A stretch of DNA of 64,000 bases from Vitreoscilla sp. (GCA_018780145.1 JADMKA010000103.1:33422-97421), one strand, 5' to 3'; positions 29,453 through 39,462 are shown, counted from the first letter of the stretch. Translations and numbers: made by a program. Notes: generated by a model not told the origin, from the sequence alone.

Positions 29453-30426
29453 CCATGTTGCAGGCCCTGCGCCAGCTGAGCACCGAACAGCAGATCGGCC
29501 TGCTGTTCGTGCTGGTCTTCGGCGGGCTGCTGCTGGTGAGCGTGGCGGCCCTGCTGGTCAGCCTGCAGAACCATCCACCCGAGTGGATCGAACGGTATCG
29601 CCTGTTCAAGCGCGACCTGCGTGCCGTCTGGGTCGGCGCGGTGACCTTCTGGCTGGCCTGGGTGTCGGGGCCGGTGGGCGCCACGCTGCTGTTCGGTGCC
29701 TTCTCGTTTCTGGCTCTGCGCGAGTTCATCACGCTCACCCACACCCGCCGCAGCGACCACCGCAGCCTGATCCTCGCCTTCTTCGTGGTGCTGCCGCTGC
29801 AGTACCTGCTGGTGGGCAACCGCCACTTCGACCTGTTCACCGTCTTCATCCCGGTCTACGTGTTCCTGGCGATCCCGGTGATCAGCGCGCTGGCCGGTGA
29901 CCCCGAGCGTTTCCTGGAGCGCAACGCCAAGATCCAGTGGGGCATCACGGTGTGCGTCTATGGCCTGTCGCACGCCCCGGCCCTGCTGCTGCTGAACTTC
30001 CCCAGCGCGCCGGGCCGTGGCGCCTTCCTGGTGTTCTTCCTGGTCATCGTGACCGCCGTCGCGCAGATCGTGCAGGAGGCGTTCAGCCGCTGGTTGCGCC
30101 ACCGGCCGGTGGCGCGGGCGATCAGCCGCTCGTTCTCCGTTCGCGCCTGGGCCCTGGGCGCGCTGTCCGGGGCCGCCGCAGGCGGCCTGTTGTTCTGGAT
30201 CACGCCCTTCAAGCCGGCCCAGGCGTTGGCGATGGGGCTGCTGGCGGGTGGGGCGGGGACGCTCGGCGAGTTCGTCATGAAGGCGTTGAAAAAGGACGCC
30301 GGCGTGGCCTACTGGGGCAACCGTGCTGCCGTGACCGGTGCCGTCGGCCTGCTGGACCGCGTGGCGCCGCTGGCGTTCGCGGCCCCGGTGTTCTTCCACT
30401 CGGTTCGCTGGTACTTCAAGCTATGA
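29449..30426 (+). CDS. Phosphatidate cytidylyltransferase-like membrane protein (CdsA family)
   Basis: 325 aa with about eight membrane segments. The C-terminal family signature is recognisable but altered. [15 protein letters not shown] keeps the K-D core, yet the usual P-G-H-G-G is replaced by a longer neutral stretch, and the D-R-x-D end reads DRVA, with Ala in place of the last Asp. It follows a PlsC-like acyltransferase with an ATGA overlap and overlaps ruvC the same way. It may be a YnbB-like accessory enzyme or have lost or changed activity. Confidence 0.78.
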   Translation: MTMLQALRQLSTEQQIGLLFVLVFGGLLLVSVAALLVSLQNHPPEWIERYRLFKRDLRAVWVGAVTFWLAWVSGPVGATLLFGAFSFLALREFITLTHTRRSDHRSLILAFFVVLPLQYLLVGNRHFDLFTVFIPVYVFLAIPVISALAGDPERFLERNAKIQWGITVCVYGLSHAPALLLLNFPSAPGRGAFLVFFLVIVTAVAQIVQEAFSRWLRHRPVARAISRSFSVRAWALGALSGAAAGGLLFWITPFKPAQALAMGLLAGGAGTLGEFVMKALKKDAGVAYWGNRAAVTGAVGLLDRVAPLAFAAPVFFHSVRWYFKL

Positions 30427-30980
30427 CGCGCGTCCTCGGCATCGACCCCGGCCTGCAATGCACCGGCTTCGGCGTGGTCGAGCGCGAGGGCACCAAGCTG
30501 GTCTACGTCGCCAGCGGCACCATCCGCACCACCGGCGCGGCCGTGGCCCAGGGCGACCTGCCCGGCCGGCTGAAGATCATCTTCGACGGCGTGCGCGAGG
30601 TGGCCGAGCGCTACCAGCCCACCGGCGCCTCGGTGGAGATCGTCTTCGTCAACGTCAACCCGCAGAGCACGCTGCTACTCGGCCAGGCCCGCGGCGCGGC
30701 GCTGACGGCGCTCGTCACCTCCGGGCTGCCGGTGGCAGAGTACACCGCGCTGCAGATGAAGAAATCGGTGGTCGGCCACGGCCACGCGGCCAAATCCCAG
30801 GTGCAGGAGATGGTGATGCGCCTGCTGAACCTGCCGGGCCTGCCCGGCAAGGACGCGGCGGACGCCCTCGGCCTGGCCATCACCCACGCCCACGCCGGCG
30901 GCTCCTTTGCCGCCATGGCCCAGGCCACCTCGTTGAACCGCCGCACCCACGCCCAGTTCCGCAAGGGGCGGACTTATTAG
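30423..30980 (+). CDS. ruvC: Holliday junction resolvase RuvC
   Basis: 185 aa. [20 protein letters not shown] carries the first catalytic Asp (residue 8). Glu72 lies before [20 protein letters not shown], and [13 protein letters not shown] carries Asp144 and Asp147. All four acidic residues are present, so it should be an active endonuclease that resolves four-way junctions with RuvAB. The start overlaps the preceding stop by ATGA. ruvAB are not adjacent here. A 6-bp hairpin (30979-30994) overlaps the stop codon. Confidence 0.95.
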   Translation: MTRVLGIDPGLQCTGFGVVEREGTKLVYVASGTIRTTGAAVAQGDLPGRLKIIFDGVREVAERYQPTGASVEIVFVNVNPQSTLLLGQARGAALTALVTSGLPVAEYTALQMKKSVVGHGHAAKSQVQEMVMRLLNLPGLPGKDAADALGLAITHAHAGGSFAAMAQATSLNRRTHAQFRKGRTY

Positions 30981-31006
30981 GGCCTGCGGGCCCTCGGAGA
31001 CCCACG

Positions 31007-31708
31007 ATGAACTCACCCGTGACCACCCAATGGATCGACGTGAACGGCCGCGACGGCCGATTCGGTGCCTACCTGGCGCTGCCACCGGCCGGCCGCGGCC
31101 CGGGCCTGCTGCTGCTGCAGGAGATCTTCGGCATCAACCCGCACATCCGCGGGGTGGCCGAGCAGTACGCGCTGGCCGGCTTCACGGTGCTGGCGCCCGA
31201 CCTGTTCTGGCGCCAAGGCGCGCGCATCGAGCTGGGCTACACCGGCGACGACTGGAAGCGCGCCGTCGAGCTGATGAACACGATCCAGCCCGACAGCGTG
31301 CTGGCCGACATGCAGGCCACGATCGGGGTGCTGAAAGCCCGGGCGGAGTGCAATGGCCGGGTCGGTGCGATCGGCTACTGCATGGGCGGCCGCCTGGCCT
31401 TCAACGCGGCCGCGCTGTGCGGCGTCGATGCGGCGGTGGCCTACTACGGCGGCGGCATCCAGAACCAGCTGGCCCTGGCGCCTCAGGTGGCCTGCCCGAT
31501 CCAGTTCCACTACGGCGAGAAAGACGACCACATCCCGCCCGAGGCGGTCGAGGCCGTGCGCGACGCGATGGCCGAGAAGGACGCCGAGATCCACGTCTAT
31601 CCGGGTGCCCAGCACGGCTTCAACTGCTGGGCGCGCGCCAGCTACGGCCCAGCCAGCGCCGCACTGGCGCACGGCCGCAGCCTGGCCTTCCTGGCTCAGC
31701 TGTTCTGA
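31007..31708 (+). CDS. Dienelactone hydrolase family protein
   Basis: 233 aa alpha/beta hydrolase. Nucleophile Cys125 in GYCMGGR, acid Asp173/174 in GEKDDHIPP and His203 in GAQHGFN make the DLH triad. GGAGA-like bases lie about 10 upstream of the ATG. DLH proteins hydrolyse dienelactones in chlorocatechol breakdown, but many homologues act on other esters, and no aromatic pathway genes are nearby. Its 3' end overlaps the convergent efflux gene by 13 bases. Confidence 0.88.
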   Translation: MNSPVTTQWIDVNGRDGRFGAYLALPPAGRGPGLLLLQEIFGINPHIRGVAEQYALAGFTVLAPDLFWRQGARIELGYTGDDWKRAVELMNTIQPDSVLADMQATIGVLKARAECNGRVGAIGYCMGGRLAFNAAALCGVDAAVAYYGGGIQNQLALAPQVACPIQFHYGEKDDHIPPEAVEAVRDAMAEKDAEIHVYPGAQHGFNCWARASYGPASAALAHGRSLAFLAQLF

Positions 31709-33132
31709 GTTGGGGCACCGGGTGCCGGCGAACCGGCGCTCGGCTGAGCCGAGGCAGCGAGCGGCTCGCCGCCCAGCGCCTTGTAGAGCGACAGGCGGTT
31801 CAGCAGCTCGCCCAGGCGCACCTGCACCCGCGCCTGTTGGGCTGCGGCGAGCGAACGCTCGGCATCCAGCAGGTCGGTCAGGCTGGCGGCGCCGTTGTCG
31901 AACTTCAGGCGGGTCAGGCGAACGCGTGTCTGCTCGGCCTGCAGCAAGGTCTGCTGGGCCTCACCCTGGGCCGCCCAGGTGGACTGGGCCTGCAGCGCGT
32001 CGGAGGCCTCCTTGAAGGCCGTCTGCACGGCCTTTTCGTACTGCGCCACCGCCACGTCGCGGTTGACCTGGGCCACCTCGACATGGGCCTGGTTGCGCCC
32101 GGCGTCGAACAAGGCCATCGCCGCACTGGCCGTCAGCGTGTAGGCGAAGTGGCCTGCCTCGAACAGGCCGCGCAAGGTGTCGCTGACCTGCCCGGCGCTG
32201 CCGCTCAGCGTGATGCGAGGGAACAGCGCGGCGCGCGCGGCGCCGATGTTGGCGTTGGCGGCCCGCAGCTGCTGTTCGGCCTGGATCACGTCGGGCCGCG
32301 CGAGCAGCAGGTCGGATGAAGCGCCTGCCGGCACGGCCGCCAACCACTCGCCGTCCGACAGCGCCGACGCGCCGGGCAACAAGGCCTCGGGCAGTTCGCC
32401 GCCGGCCACCAGGCTGAGCGCGCTGCGGTCCTGGGCCAGCTGGCGCTCCAGCTGCGCCACGCTGGCGCGGGCCGAGGCCGACAGCGACTGCGCCACGCTG
32501 AGCTCCAGCGCCGAGGCGGCGCCCGCGTTCTCGCGCAGCGCGGTGAGGCGCAGCGTCTCGTCGCGCGATTGCAGGCTCTGCCGCGCCAGCCTCAGTTGCT
32601 CGCCATCGGCGGCCAGCGTCAGCCAGGCCGAGGCCGCCTGGGCCACCAGCGCCAGGCGCGCGCTGCGCGCCCCGGCCTCGGTGGCCAGCAGGGTGGACGC
32701 TGCCGCGTCGCTGGCGTTGCGCATGCGGCCCAGCAGGTCGATCTCGTAGCTGCTGAGCTGCAGGCCCAGTTGCAGGGTGTTGGCCTGATCGCCCTGCGAG
32801 TTCGGTGCCCGGCTGGCGATGAAGGCCGCCGAGACGGTGGGCCAGCGGTCGGCGTCGGTCAGGCGCAGCTGTGCCCGGCTGCGCTCGACGTTGAGCAGCG
32901 CCACGCGCAGGTCGCGGTTGCGGGCCAGCGCCAGCTCGACCACCTGCCGCAGGCGCTCGTCGCGCGCCAGGGTCGACCAGGCTGGCAGCGGCGCCGGGGC
33001 GCCGGAGGCGGCCGGCAGGGTGGCCGGCACCGGCAGCGCCGGCGTCTGGTAGTCCGGCGCCAGGTTCACGCAGCCGGCCAGCAGCAGCGCCGCCGCCAAG
33101 GTGCCGAGTCGCCGTGTCAATTGGCCGTTCAT
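31696..33132 (-). CDS. RND efflux outer-membrane factor lipoprotein (OprM/NodT type)
   Basis: 478 aa. The signal peptide ends LLLAGC with lipobox Cys21. Two outer-membrane-efflux repeats follow, with typical segments such as LLLARPDVIQAEQQLRAANANIGAARAALFP. It forms the exit duct for the pump encoded just upstream; its start overlaps the pump stop by 4 bases. A proline/alanine-rich tail ends the protein. Last gene of the leftward adaptor-pump-factor operon. Confidence 0.93.
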   Translation of the reverse strand: MNGQLTRRLGTLAAALLLAGCVNLAPDYQTPALPVPATLPAASGAPAPLPAWSTLARDERLRQVVELALARNRDLRVALLNVERSRAQLRLTDADRWPTVSAAFIASRAPNSQGDQANTLQLGLQLSSYEIDLLGRMRNASDAAASTLLATEAGARSARLALVAQAASAWLTLAADGEQLRLARQSLQSRDETLRLTALRENAGAASALELSVAQSLSASARASVAQLERQLAQDRSALSLVAGGELPEALLPGASALSDGEWLAAVPAGASSDLLLARPDVIQAEQQLRAANANIGAARAALFPRITLSGSAGQVSDTLRGLFEAGHFAYTLTASAAMALFDAGRNQAHVEVAQVNRDVAVAQYEKAVQTAFKEASDALQAQSTWAAQGEAQQTLLQAEQTRVRLTRLKFDNGAASLTDLLDAERSLAAAQQARVQVRLGELLNRLSLYKALGGEPLAASAQPSAGSPAPGAPTQNS

Positions 33133-36100
33133 TCGCGGCCCTCCTTGTGCAGGGCCGCCGCAGCGGCGGCATCGGTGGCCACCGAGGCAATCGGCGTGCG
33201 GTGCGGGGCCTCATGCCCCCCCGGGAACAGGCGCCTGACGACGATGAAGAACACCGGCACCAGGAAGACCGCCAGCACGGTGGCGGTGATCATGCCGCCC
33301 ATCACGCCGGTGCCGATGGCGCGCTGGCTGGCCGAGCCCGCGCCGCTGGCAATGGCCAGTGGCAGCACGCCCAGGATGAAGGCGAACGAGGTCATCAGGA
33401 TCGGCCGGAAACGCAGGTGGCAGGCCTCCAGCGTGGCCTCGATCAGGCCCTTGCCCTCGGCCTGCAGGTCCTTCGCGAACTCGATGATCAGGATCGCGTT
33501 CTTGGCCGACAGGCCGATGATGGTGATCAGGCCGACCTTGAAGTACACGTCGTTGGGCATGCCGCGCAGCCAGACGCCGGCCAGCGCGCCCACCACCCCC
33601 AGCGGCACCACCAGCAGCACCGCGGCCGGGATGCTCCAGCTTTCGTACAGCGCCGACAGGCACAGGAACACGGCCAGCATCGAGAAGGCCAGCAGGATGG
33701 TGGCCTGCGAGCCGGAGAGCTTCTCCTCGCGCGACTGGCCGGTCCATTCGAAGCCGAAGCCCGGTGGCAACTGGCCGGCCAGTTTTTCCATCTCGGCCAT
33801 GGCCTCTCCTGTCGACACGCCCGTGGCGGCGTCGCCGGCGATCTTCATCGCCGGGTAGCCGTTGTAGCGCACGGTCTGGATCGGGCCGTTCACCCAGCGT
33901 GTGCTGGCAAACGCCGACAGCGGCACCTGCTGGCCCTTGTTGTTGGGCACGAACAGACGCCCGATGTCCTCGGGCTGCATGCGCGCCGCGGCCTCGGCCT
34001 GCACCACCACCCGCTGCAGGCGGCCGGCGTTGGGGAAGTCGTTGACGTAGGTGGAGCCCAGCGAGGTCGAGAGCACCGAGCCGATGGTGTCGAAACCCAC
34101 GCCCAGTGCGGCGGCGCGCTCGCGGTCGATGTCCAGCTGCAGCTGCGGCGCGTCCTCCAGGCCGTCCGGGCGCACACCCTGCAGCAGCTTGCTCTGCGAG
34201 GCCATGCCCAGCATCTGGTTGCGCGCCGCCAGCAGCGCGGCGTGGCCGTTGCCGCCGCGGTCCTGCAGGCGGAAGTTGAAGCCGGTGGCGGTGCCCAGTT
34301 CGGGGATCGGCGGCGGGCTCAGCGGGAAGACGAAGCCGTCGCGCACCCCCATCAGGGCGCCGAAGGCGCGGCCGGCGAGCGCCTGGGCGCTGTGCTCCGG
34401 GCCCTTTCGCTCATCCCAGGGCTTGAGCGGCACGAAGGCCAGCGCGGCGTTCTGGCCCGAGCCGGAGAAGCTGAATCCCAGCACGCCGACCACCTTGTCG
34501 ACCTCGGGCTGCGCCAGGAAGAAGCGCTCGACCTCCTGCATCACCGCCTCGGTGCGCGCCAGCGCGGCGCCGGGCGGCAGCTGCACGTTGACGATCAGGT
34601 AGCCCTGGTCCTCGTTGGGCAGGAACGAGGTCGGCAGCCGGGTGTACATCAGGCCCACCGCGCCCAGGATCACCGCGTAGATGACGAGGAAGCGGCCGGC
34701 GCGCGGCAGGATGCGGGCCACCACCGACTCATAGCCGTGGGTCGTGCGCTTGAAGCCCCGGTTGAAGGCGCCGAAGAAGCCCTTGCGCTCGTGGTGGCCG
34801 GGCGGGATGGCTTTGAGCAGCGTGGCGCACAACGCCGGCGTGAGCGACAGCGCCATGAAGGCCGAGAACAGCATCGAGGCCACCATCGACAACGAGAACT
34901 GCCGGTAGATGTTGCCAACCGAGCCGGTGAAGAAGGCCATTGGCACGAACACCGAGACCAGCACCACGGTGATGCCGATGATGGCCCCGGTGATCTGGCC
35001 CATGGCCTTGCGCGTGGCCTCGACCGGCCCCAGGCCCTCTTCGGCCATGATGCGCTCGACGTTCTCGACCACCACGATGGCGTCGTCGACCAGGATGCCG
35101 ATGGCCAGCACCATGCCGAACAGTGTCAGCACGTTGATCGAGAAGCCCATCACCAGCATCACCGCGAAGGTGCCGGTCAGCGCCACCGGGACCACGATGG
35201 TCGGGATCAGCGTGTACCGGATGTTCTGCAGGAACACCAGCATCACCACGAAGACCAGGGCGATCGCCTCGGCCAGGGTCTTGACGACCTCCTCGATCGA
35301 GATGCGGACGAACTTCGAGCTGTCGTAGGGCACGTCGTAGCTGACGCCCTCGGGCATGTAGGCCTTCAGCTCCGCCATGCGCTTGTGGATCGCGGTGGCG
35401 GCGGCCAGCGCGTTGCCACTGGGTGCCAGCTGCACGCCGACGCCGGTGGCGGTGACGCCATTCAGGCGCGAGGAGCTGCCGTAGGACTGGCCGCCCAGCT
35501 CGATGCGGGCGACATCCCTCAGCCGCACGCTGGAGCCGTCGGTGTTGGTGCGCAGCAGCACGCTGCCGAACTGCTCGACCGTGCCGAGCTGGCCGTTCAC
35601 CGTGATGGTGGCGAACTGGGTCTGGCTGGCCACGTTGGGCAGGCCGCCGATGCTGCCGGCCGAGATCTGCAGGTTCTGCGCCCGGATGGCGGCGTTGACA
35701 TCGGCCGTCGACAGGCCGTAGCCGACCAGCTTGGCCGGGTCGACCCAGACCCGCATGGCCCGCTCGGTGCCGAACAGCGTGGCCTGGCCGACGCCGGGCA
35801 CGCGCAGCAGCTCGGGCACGACGTTGCGCGCCGCGTAGTCGCCGAGCGCCACCGGGTCGTAGGCCGGGTTCTTCGAGGTCATCATCACGAACAGCAGGAA
35901 GTTCGCGCGCGCCTTGTCGACGCGCACCCCCTGCTGCGTGACGGCGCTGGGCAGCCGTGGCGTGGCCCGGGACAGGCGGTTCTGCACCTCGATCTGGGCG
36001 ATCGACACGTCGGTGCCCGGCTCGAAGGTGACGGTGATGTTGCCGGCGCCGCTGGCGTCGGCGCTGGACTCCATGTAGATCAGGCCAGGCGCGCCACTGA

Positions 36101-36335
36101 GCTCCTGCTCGATGACGGCCAGCACGCTGTCCTCCAGCACCTTGGCCGAGGCGCCGGGATACGCGGCGCTGATGACGATCGCGGGCGGGGCCACCGTGGG
36201 GTACTGCGCGATCGGCAACCGGGTGATGGCGGCCGCGCCCAGCACCACGATGAACAGCGCGATGACCCAGGCGAAGATGGGCCGGTCGATGAAGAAGTGC
36301 GACGAGGGGGTCGCGGCGGGGGAAGGCGAAACCAT
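33129..36335 (-). CDS. RND multidrug efflux pump (AcrB/MexB type)
   Basis: 1068 aa, the normal HAE1 length. N-terminus FFIDRPIFAWVIALFI is typical. The proton-relay Asp pair is Asp417-Asp418 in GILVDDAIVVVENVER, and two large periplasmic domains and twelve membrane segments are in the expected order. GGMITATVLAVFLVPVFF is near the end. It pumps drugs, solvents or bile-type compounds from periplasm to the outer-membrane factor. It lies 16 bases after the adaptor gene. Confidence 0.95.
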   Translation of the reverse strand: MVSPSPAATPSSHFFIDRPIFAWVIALFIVVLGAAAITRLPIAQYPTVAPPAIVISAAYPGASAKVLEDSVLAVIEQELSGAPGLIYMESSADASGAGNITVTFEPGTDVSIAQIEVQNRLSRATPRLPSAVTQQGVRVDKARANFLLFVMMTSKNPAYDPVALGDYAARNVVPELLRVPGVGQATLFGTERAMRVWVDPAKLVGYGLSTADVNAAIRAQNLQISAGSIGGLPNVASQTQFATITVNGQLGTVEQFGSVLLRTNTDGSSVRLRDVARIELGGQSYGSSSRLNGVTATGVGVQLAPSGNALAAATAIHKRMAELKAYMPEGVSYDVPYDSSKFVRISIEEVVKTLAEAIALVFVVMLVFLQNIRYTLIPTIVVPVALTGTFAVMLVMGFSINVLTLFGMVLAIGILVDDAIVVVENVERIMAEEGLGPVEATRKAMGQITGAIIGITVVLVSVFVPMAFFTGSVGNIYRQFSLSMVASMLFSAFMALSLTPALCATLLKAIPPGHHERKGFFGAFNRGFKRTTHGYESVVARILPRAGRFLVIYAVILGAVGLMYTRLPTSFLPNEDQGYLIVNVQLPPGAALARTEAVMQEVERFFLAQPEVDKVVGVLGFSFSGSGQNAALAFVPLKPWDERKGPEHSAQALAGRAFGALMGVRDGFVFPLSPPPIPELGTATGFNFRLQDRGGNGHAALLAARNQMLGMASQSKLLQGVRPDGLEDAPQLQLDIDRERAAALGVGFDTIGSVLSTSLGSTYVNDFPNAGRLQRVVVQAEAAARMQPEDIGRLFVPNNKGQQVPLSAFASTRWVNGPIQTVRYNGYPAMKIAGDAATGVSTGEAMAEMEKLAGQLPPGFGFEWTGQSREEKLSGSQATILLAFSMLAVFLCLSALYESWSIPAAVLLVVPLGVVGALAGVWLRGMPNDVYFKVGLITIIGLSAKNAILIIEFAKDLQAEGKGLIEATLEACHLRFRPILMTSFAFILGVLPLAIASGAGSASQRAIGTGVMGGMITATVLAVFLVPVFFIVVRRLFPGGHEAPHRTPIASVATDAAAAAALHKEGRE

Positions 36336-36351
36336 GTGTCGTCTCCCGGGC

Positions 36352-37620
36352 TCAGCGGCTGGCGGCCGAGGCCGGGGCCGAAGCCGCGCCCGAAGCGCTG
36401 CCCAGCGGGCTCCACGGCACCGGGTTCACCGGCGACTGCGGGCGGATCTTCTGGAAGCCTTCCACCACCACCTGGTCGCCGGCCTTCAGGCCACCCAGCA
36501 CCACCCACTCATTGCCACGCGCGCCACCGAGCTGCACCGTGCGCGGGCCGACCTGCTTGTCGGCACCGACCACCAGCACCGTGTCGCCGCCGGCACCACG
36601 GGTGACCGCCTGTTGCGGCAGCAGGATCGCGCTCTCGCTGCGCGCCTGGTCGACACGCACCTTCACGTACAGGCCGGGCAGCAGATCACCGCGCGGGTTC
36701 GGCACCTCGGCGCGCAGCGTGACCTGGCCGGTGGTCGCGTCCACGGTCAGGTCCGAGAACAGCAGCTTGGCGGGCTGGGCGTACTCGGTGCCGTCGTCGA
36801 GCACCAGGTGAGCCAGGGCCGATACCGGAGCCTGCAGCCTGCCGTCCTGGACGGCCCGTTTCAGACGGAGCGCATCGGCCGCCGGCTGGGTGATGTTGAC
36901 GTACAGCGTGTCGACCTGCTGGATGGTGGCCAGCAGCGTGGCCTCGCCCTGGCTGACCAGGGCTCCCTCGGTGACCAGGGCGCGGCCGATGCGGCCGCTG
37001 ATGGGCGCGCGCACGGCCGCGTACTCCACGTTCAGGCGTGCCTGGGTGACAGCCGCCTTGGCCGAGGCCAGGTCGGCTGCGGCCTGCTTCTGCGCCGCTT
37101 GCGTCGCCACCCACTCCTGCTGGCTGATGGCCCGGGCTTCGGCCAGCGGCCGATTGCGCTCCAGCGTGGCCTGGGCCTGGGCCAGGCCGGCCTCGGCCTT
37201 GGCCTGGCTGGCCTGGGCGCTGTCCAGCGCCGCCCGGTAAGGCGCGGCGTCAATCTCGAACAGGCTCTGGCCCTGCCTGACCAGGCTGCCTTCGGTGAAC
37301 AGGCGCTTGACCACCACGCCGGTGACCCGGGCGCGCACCTGGGCCGTGCGCACCGCCTCGAGGCGGCCGGGGAGTTCGGTGGCCAGCGTTACACCGGCGG
37401 GCTTCACGGTCACGACGCCGACCTGCGGCGCCGGCATCTGCCCCATGCCGCCGGCACCCGGGGCCGACGGGCCGCAACCGGTCAATGCCGACACCACAGC
37501 CAGCCCCAGCACCGCCAAGGTGACCACCGGCCACGCGTGGCGCGAAATCAACGCCTGCCGGAACGACTGGGTGCGGGTGGAAAAGCGGCGGGAGGGCTCG
37601 GGCGACACGGGCACGTCCAT
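36352..37620 (-). CDS. RND efflux periplasmic adaptor (AcrA/MexA type)
   Basis: 422 aa from the ATG at 37620, with AAGGA 7 bases upstream. After a membrane segment comes LTGC with Cys49, a lipobox placed late because of a 28-residue N-terminal extension. The barrel-sandwich domain (VRARVTGVV, VRAPISGRIGRALV), a coiled-coil hairpin (AQASQAKAEAGLAQAQATLE) and the beta-barrel region are clear. It bridges pump and outer-membrane factor. The gene is divergent from its probable TetR repressor. Confidence 0.93.
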   Translation of the reverse strand: MDVPVSPEPSRRFSTRTQSFRQALISRHAWPVVTLAVLGLAVVSALTGCGPSAPGAGGMGQMPAPQVGVVTVKPAGVTLATELPGRLEAVRTAQVRARVTGVVVKRLFTEGSLVRQGQSLFEIDAAPYRAALDSAQASQAKAEAGLAQAQATLERNRPLAEARAISQQEWVATQAAQKQAAADLASAKAAVTQARLNVEYAAVRAPISGRIGRALVTEGALVSQGEATLLATIQQVDTLYVNITQPAADALRLKRAVQDGRLQAPVSALAHLVLDDGTEYAQPAKLLFSDLTVDATTGQVTLRAEVPNPRGDLLPGLYVKVRVDQARSESAILLPQQAVTRGAGGDTVLVVGADKQVGPRTVQLGGARGNEWVVLGGLKAGDQVVVEGFQKIRPQSPVNPVPWSPLGSASGAASAPASAASR

Positions 37621-37718
37621 GGAAGATCCTTCGGCTGGCGGAGCACCCGCTGCCTGCGTCTCGCTGGTAGCAAGATCAGGTCTTTGGGCGGGGCGGGATT
37701 GCGGTTTGGATGGAGTAT

Positions 37719-37740
37719 ACATACAATCGTGAATGTATGT
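37719..37740. promoter_or_regulatory. AcrR-type operator between efflux operon and tetR
   Basis: ACATACA at 37719-37725 and TGTATGT at 37734-37740 form a 7-8-7 inverted repeat. The arms and 8-base spacer resemble the AcrR operator of enteric bacteria as I recall it. It lies 19 bases before the regulator start and 98 bases from the adaptor start, suited to control both. Confidence 0.75.
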
Positions 37741-37759
37741 TGAATGAGAAGGGTCTTTG

Positions 37760-38380
37760 ATGGCTCGCCGGACGAAAGCCGACGCGCAAGATACGCGCCA
37801 CCAGATCCTGGACGCCGCCGAGGCGGTGTTCCGGGCCCGTGGCGTGGCGCGCACCTCGCTGCAGGACATCGCCGCCCAGGCGGGCGTGACCCGCGGCGCG
37901 ATCTACTGGCACTTCAAGGACAAGGCCGAGATCTTCATGGCCATGATGGACCGCGTGCTGCTGCCCTGCGAGATGTCGCTCGACGCCGCCAAGGCCGAGG
38001 CCCTCCAGCACCCGGACCCATTGGCTCACCTGGCCGACATGGCGCTGTTGCCGCTGCGCGAACTGACGGGCAACCCGGATCTGCAGCGGGTGTTCCACAT
38101 CGCGATGCACGCCACCGAGTACACCGACGAACTCGCCCCGGTGCGCGAACGCCATCTCGAAAGCATCCTGCGCTACCAGAAGGCGCTCGCCAGGGTGATC
38201 GACATGGCAAGAGAGCGGGGCCAGGTGCCGGCCGGCCTGCCGGCGGCCGAGGCCGCCACCGGCCTGTTCGCACTGGTGGACGGCCTGATGCACAACTGGA
38301 CCATGGCGCCGGACCAGTTCGACCTGGGCCAGGTCGGGCAGGTGGCCGTGCAGGCCTACATCGCCGGCTTGCGTGCGTAG
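37760..38380 (+). CDS. TetR-family repressor of the RND pump (AcrR/TtgR-like)
   Basis: 206 aa. HTH at roughly residues 30-52 (SLQDIAAQAGVTRGAIYWHFKDK), then the helical ligand domain typical of AcrR/TtgR (LLPLRELTGNPDLQRVFHI, GLFALVDGLMHNW). The ATG at 37760 is preferred over an overlapping TTG one codon earlier because AGAAGGG lies at good distance. It is divergent from the efflux operon across a matching operator. It should repress the pump until a drug binds. Confidence 0.9.
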   Translation: MARRTKADAQDTRHQILDAAEAVFRARGVARTSLQDIAAQAGVTRGAIYWHFKDKAEIFMAMMDRVLLPCEMSLDAAKAEALQHPDPLAHLADMALLPLRELTGNPDLQRVFHIAMHATEYTDELAPVRERHLESILRYQKALARVIDMARERGQVPAGLPAAEAATGLFALVDGLMHNWTMAPDQFDLGQVGQVAVQAYIAGLRA

Positions 38381-39462
38381 CCGGCACCGGCCGCCAGGTG
38401 CCAGGCCACTGCGACCTGGCCCACGCAGGCCAGCAACAGCGTGACCAGGCCCGCACCGCGCCAGGCCAGGCAGCCCAGCGTCAGCACCGCCAGCATCACC
38501 AGGAGCGGCCAGCCCCCCGGCAGCGGGCCGCTGAAGGCCAGGCTCAGGCGGCGGCAAGCCCACAGCACGGTCACGCACAGGGCCACGACCGCAGCCAGCC
38601 AACCCGCCGGCAGCAGGGGCAGTGGCAACACACCGGCCAGCAGGCCGATCGCCGCATAGTGCAGGGGCACGACCAGCAGGCTGGCCGGCCCGCGCAGCGC
38701 CAGCGCCGAGGAGGCGCGCTCCTGTCGGGCCAGCCAGCCGGCGGCCCACCAGAACAGAGCCAACACGCCGAGCGACAACAGGAAGTAGGCGACCGACACC
38801 GAACTCCATCGGTGCAGCGCCGCGCCGCGGTACAGAACCAGCCCGCCCGCCACCAGGGTGCAAGCCAGCGCGGCCACGCCCAGCCCACGGGTGCTCAGCC
38901 AGCCCGGGACACGCGCCCCCGCCGCGAGGTAGGCCAGGATGAAGCCCAACAGCGGGAAGGCCAGCCAGGGGCCAGCCGGGTACGAGATGGCCGGCCGCCC
39001 ATGGATGCCGGTGAGGAAGCCGACCCAGGCGTTGGCCTCGGACGCCGCCCGCAGCCAGGGCACGAGGCCATAGCGGGCCAGCAGCACCAGCGCCAGCACC
39101 AGAACGGCCGCCCTCACCGGTTGGGCACGGGCCCGCACCAGCCCCACGACGACCATGGACAAGGCGGTGAAGCCAAAGAAGTTGACACCCCACCAGCCCC
39201 CCTGGCTCCAGTTCAGCAGGGCGTCGGCGAGCACCAGCAGGCCGGCCTTGGCCCAGAGGGAGCTGTCCATGGCGCGCCGCTGGCCCGACCAGCCCATGCC
39301 CAGCCCGGTGGCAAAGAAGAACAGCACCGGGGCAAAGCCACCCGCGAACACCACCAGCCCGGTGAAGCCGGCGCCGCTGTGCTGCTCGGCCAGCCAGGCG
39401 TAGCCCGCATGGTTCAACACCATCAACAGGGCGGCCAGGCCCCGGAAGACGTCGAGCTGCAT
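38356..39462 (-). CDS. Acyltransferase-3 family membrane protein
   Basis: 368 aa, about ten hydrophobic segments. It starts MQLDVFRGLAALLMVLNHAGY, close to the L-D-x-x-R-G-x-A-A opening of OafA/OpgC-type O-acyltransferases. Members transfer acetyl or succinyl groups to surface glycans in the inner membrane. The start ATG overlaps the TAA of the 61-aa gene upstream (TAATG). The 3' end overlaps the convergent tetR by 25 bases. The acceptor is unknown. Confidence 0.7.
   Translation of the reverse strand: MQLDVFRGLAALLMVLNHAGYAWLAEQHSGAGFTGLVVFAGGFAPVLFFFATGLGMGWSGQRRAMDSSLWAKAGLLVLADALLNWSQGGWWGVNFFGFTALSMVVVGLVRARAQPVRAAVLVLALVLLARYGLVPWLRAASEANAWVGFLTGIHGRPAISYPAGPWLAFPLLGFILAYLAAGARVPGWLSTRGLGVAALACTLVAGGLVLYRGAALHRWSSVSVAYFLLSLGVLALFWWAAGWLARQERASSALALRGPASLLVVPLHYAAIGLLAGVLPLPLLPAGWLAAVVALCVTVLWACRRLSLAFSGPLPGGWPLLVMLAVLTLGCLAWRGAGLVTLLLACVGQVAVAWHLAAGAGYARKPAM

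Noticed and set aside
33114..36605. 1163-codon frame antisense to the RND pump
   Set aside because: The pump is a full-length AcrB homologue; the antisense product is His/Gln/Asp-rich noise without domains.
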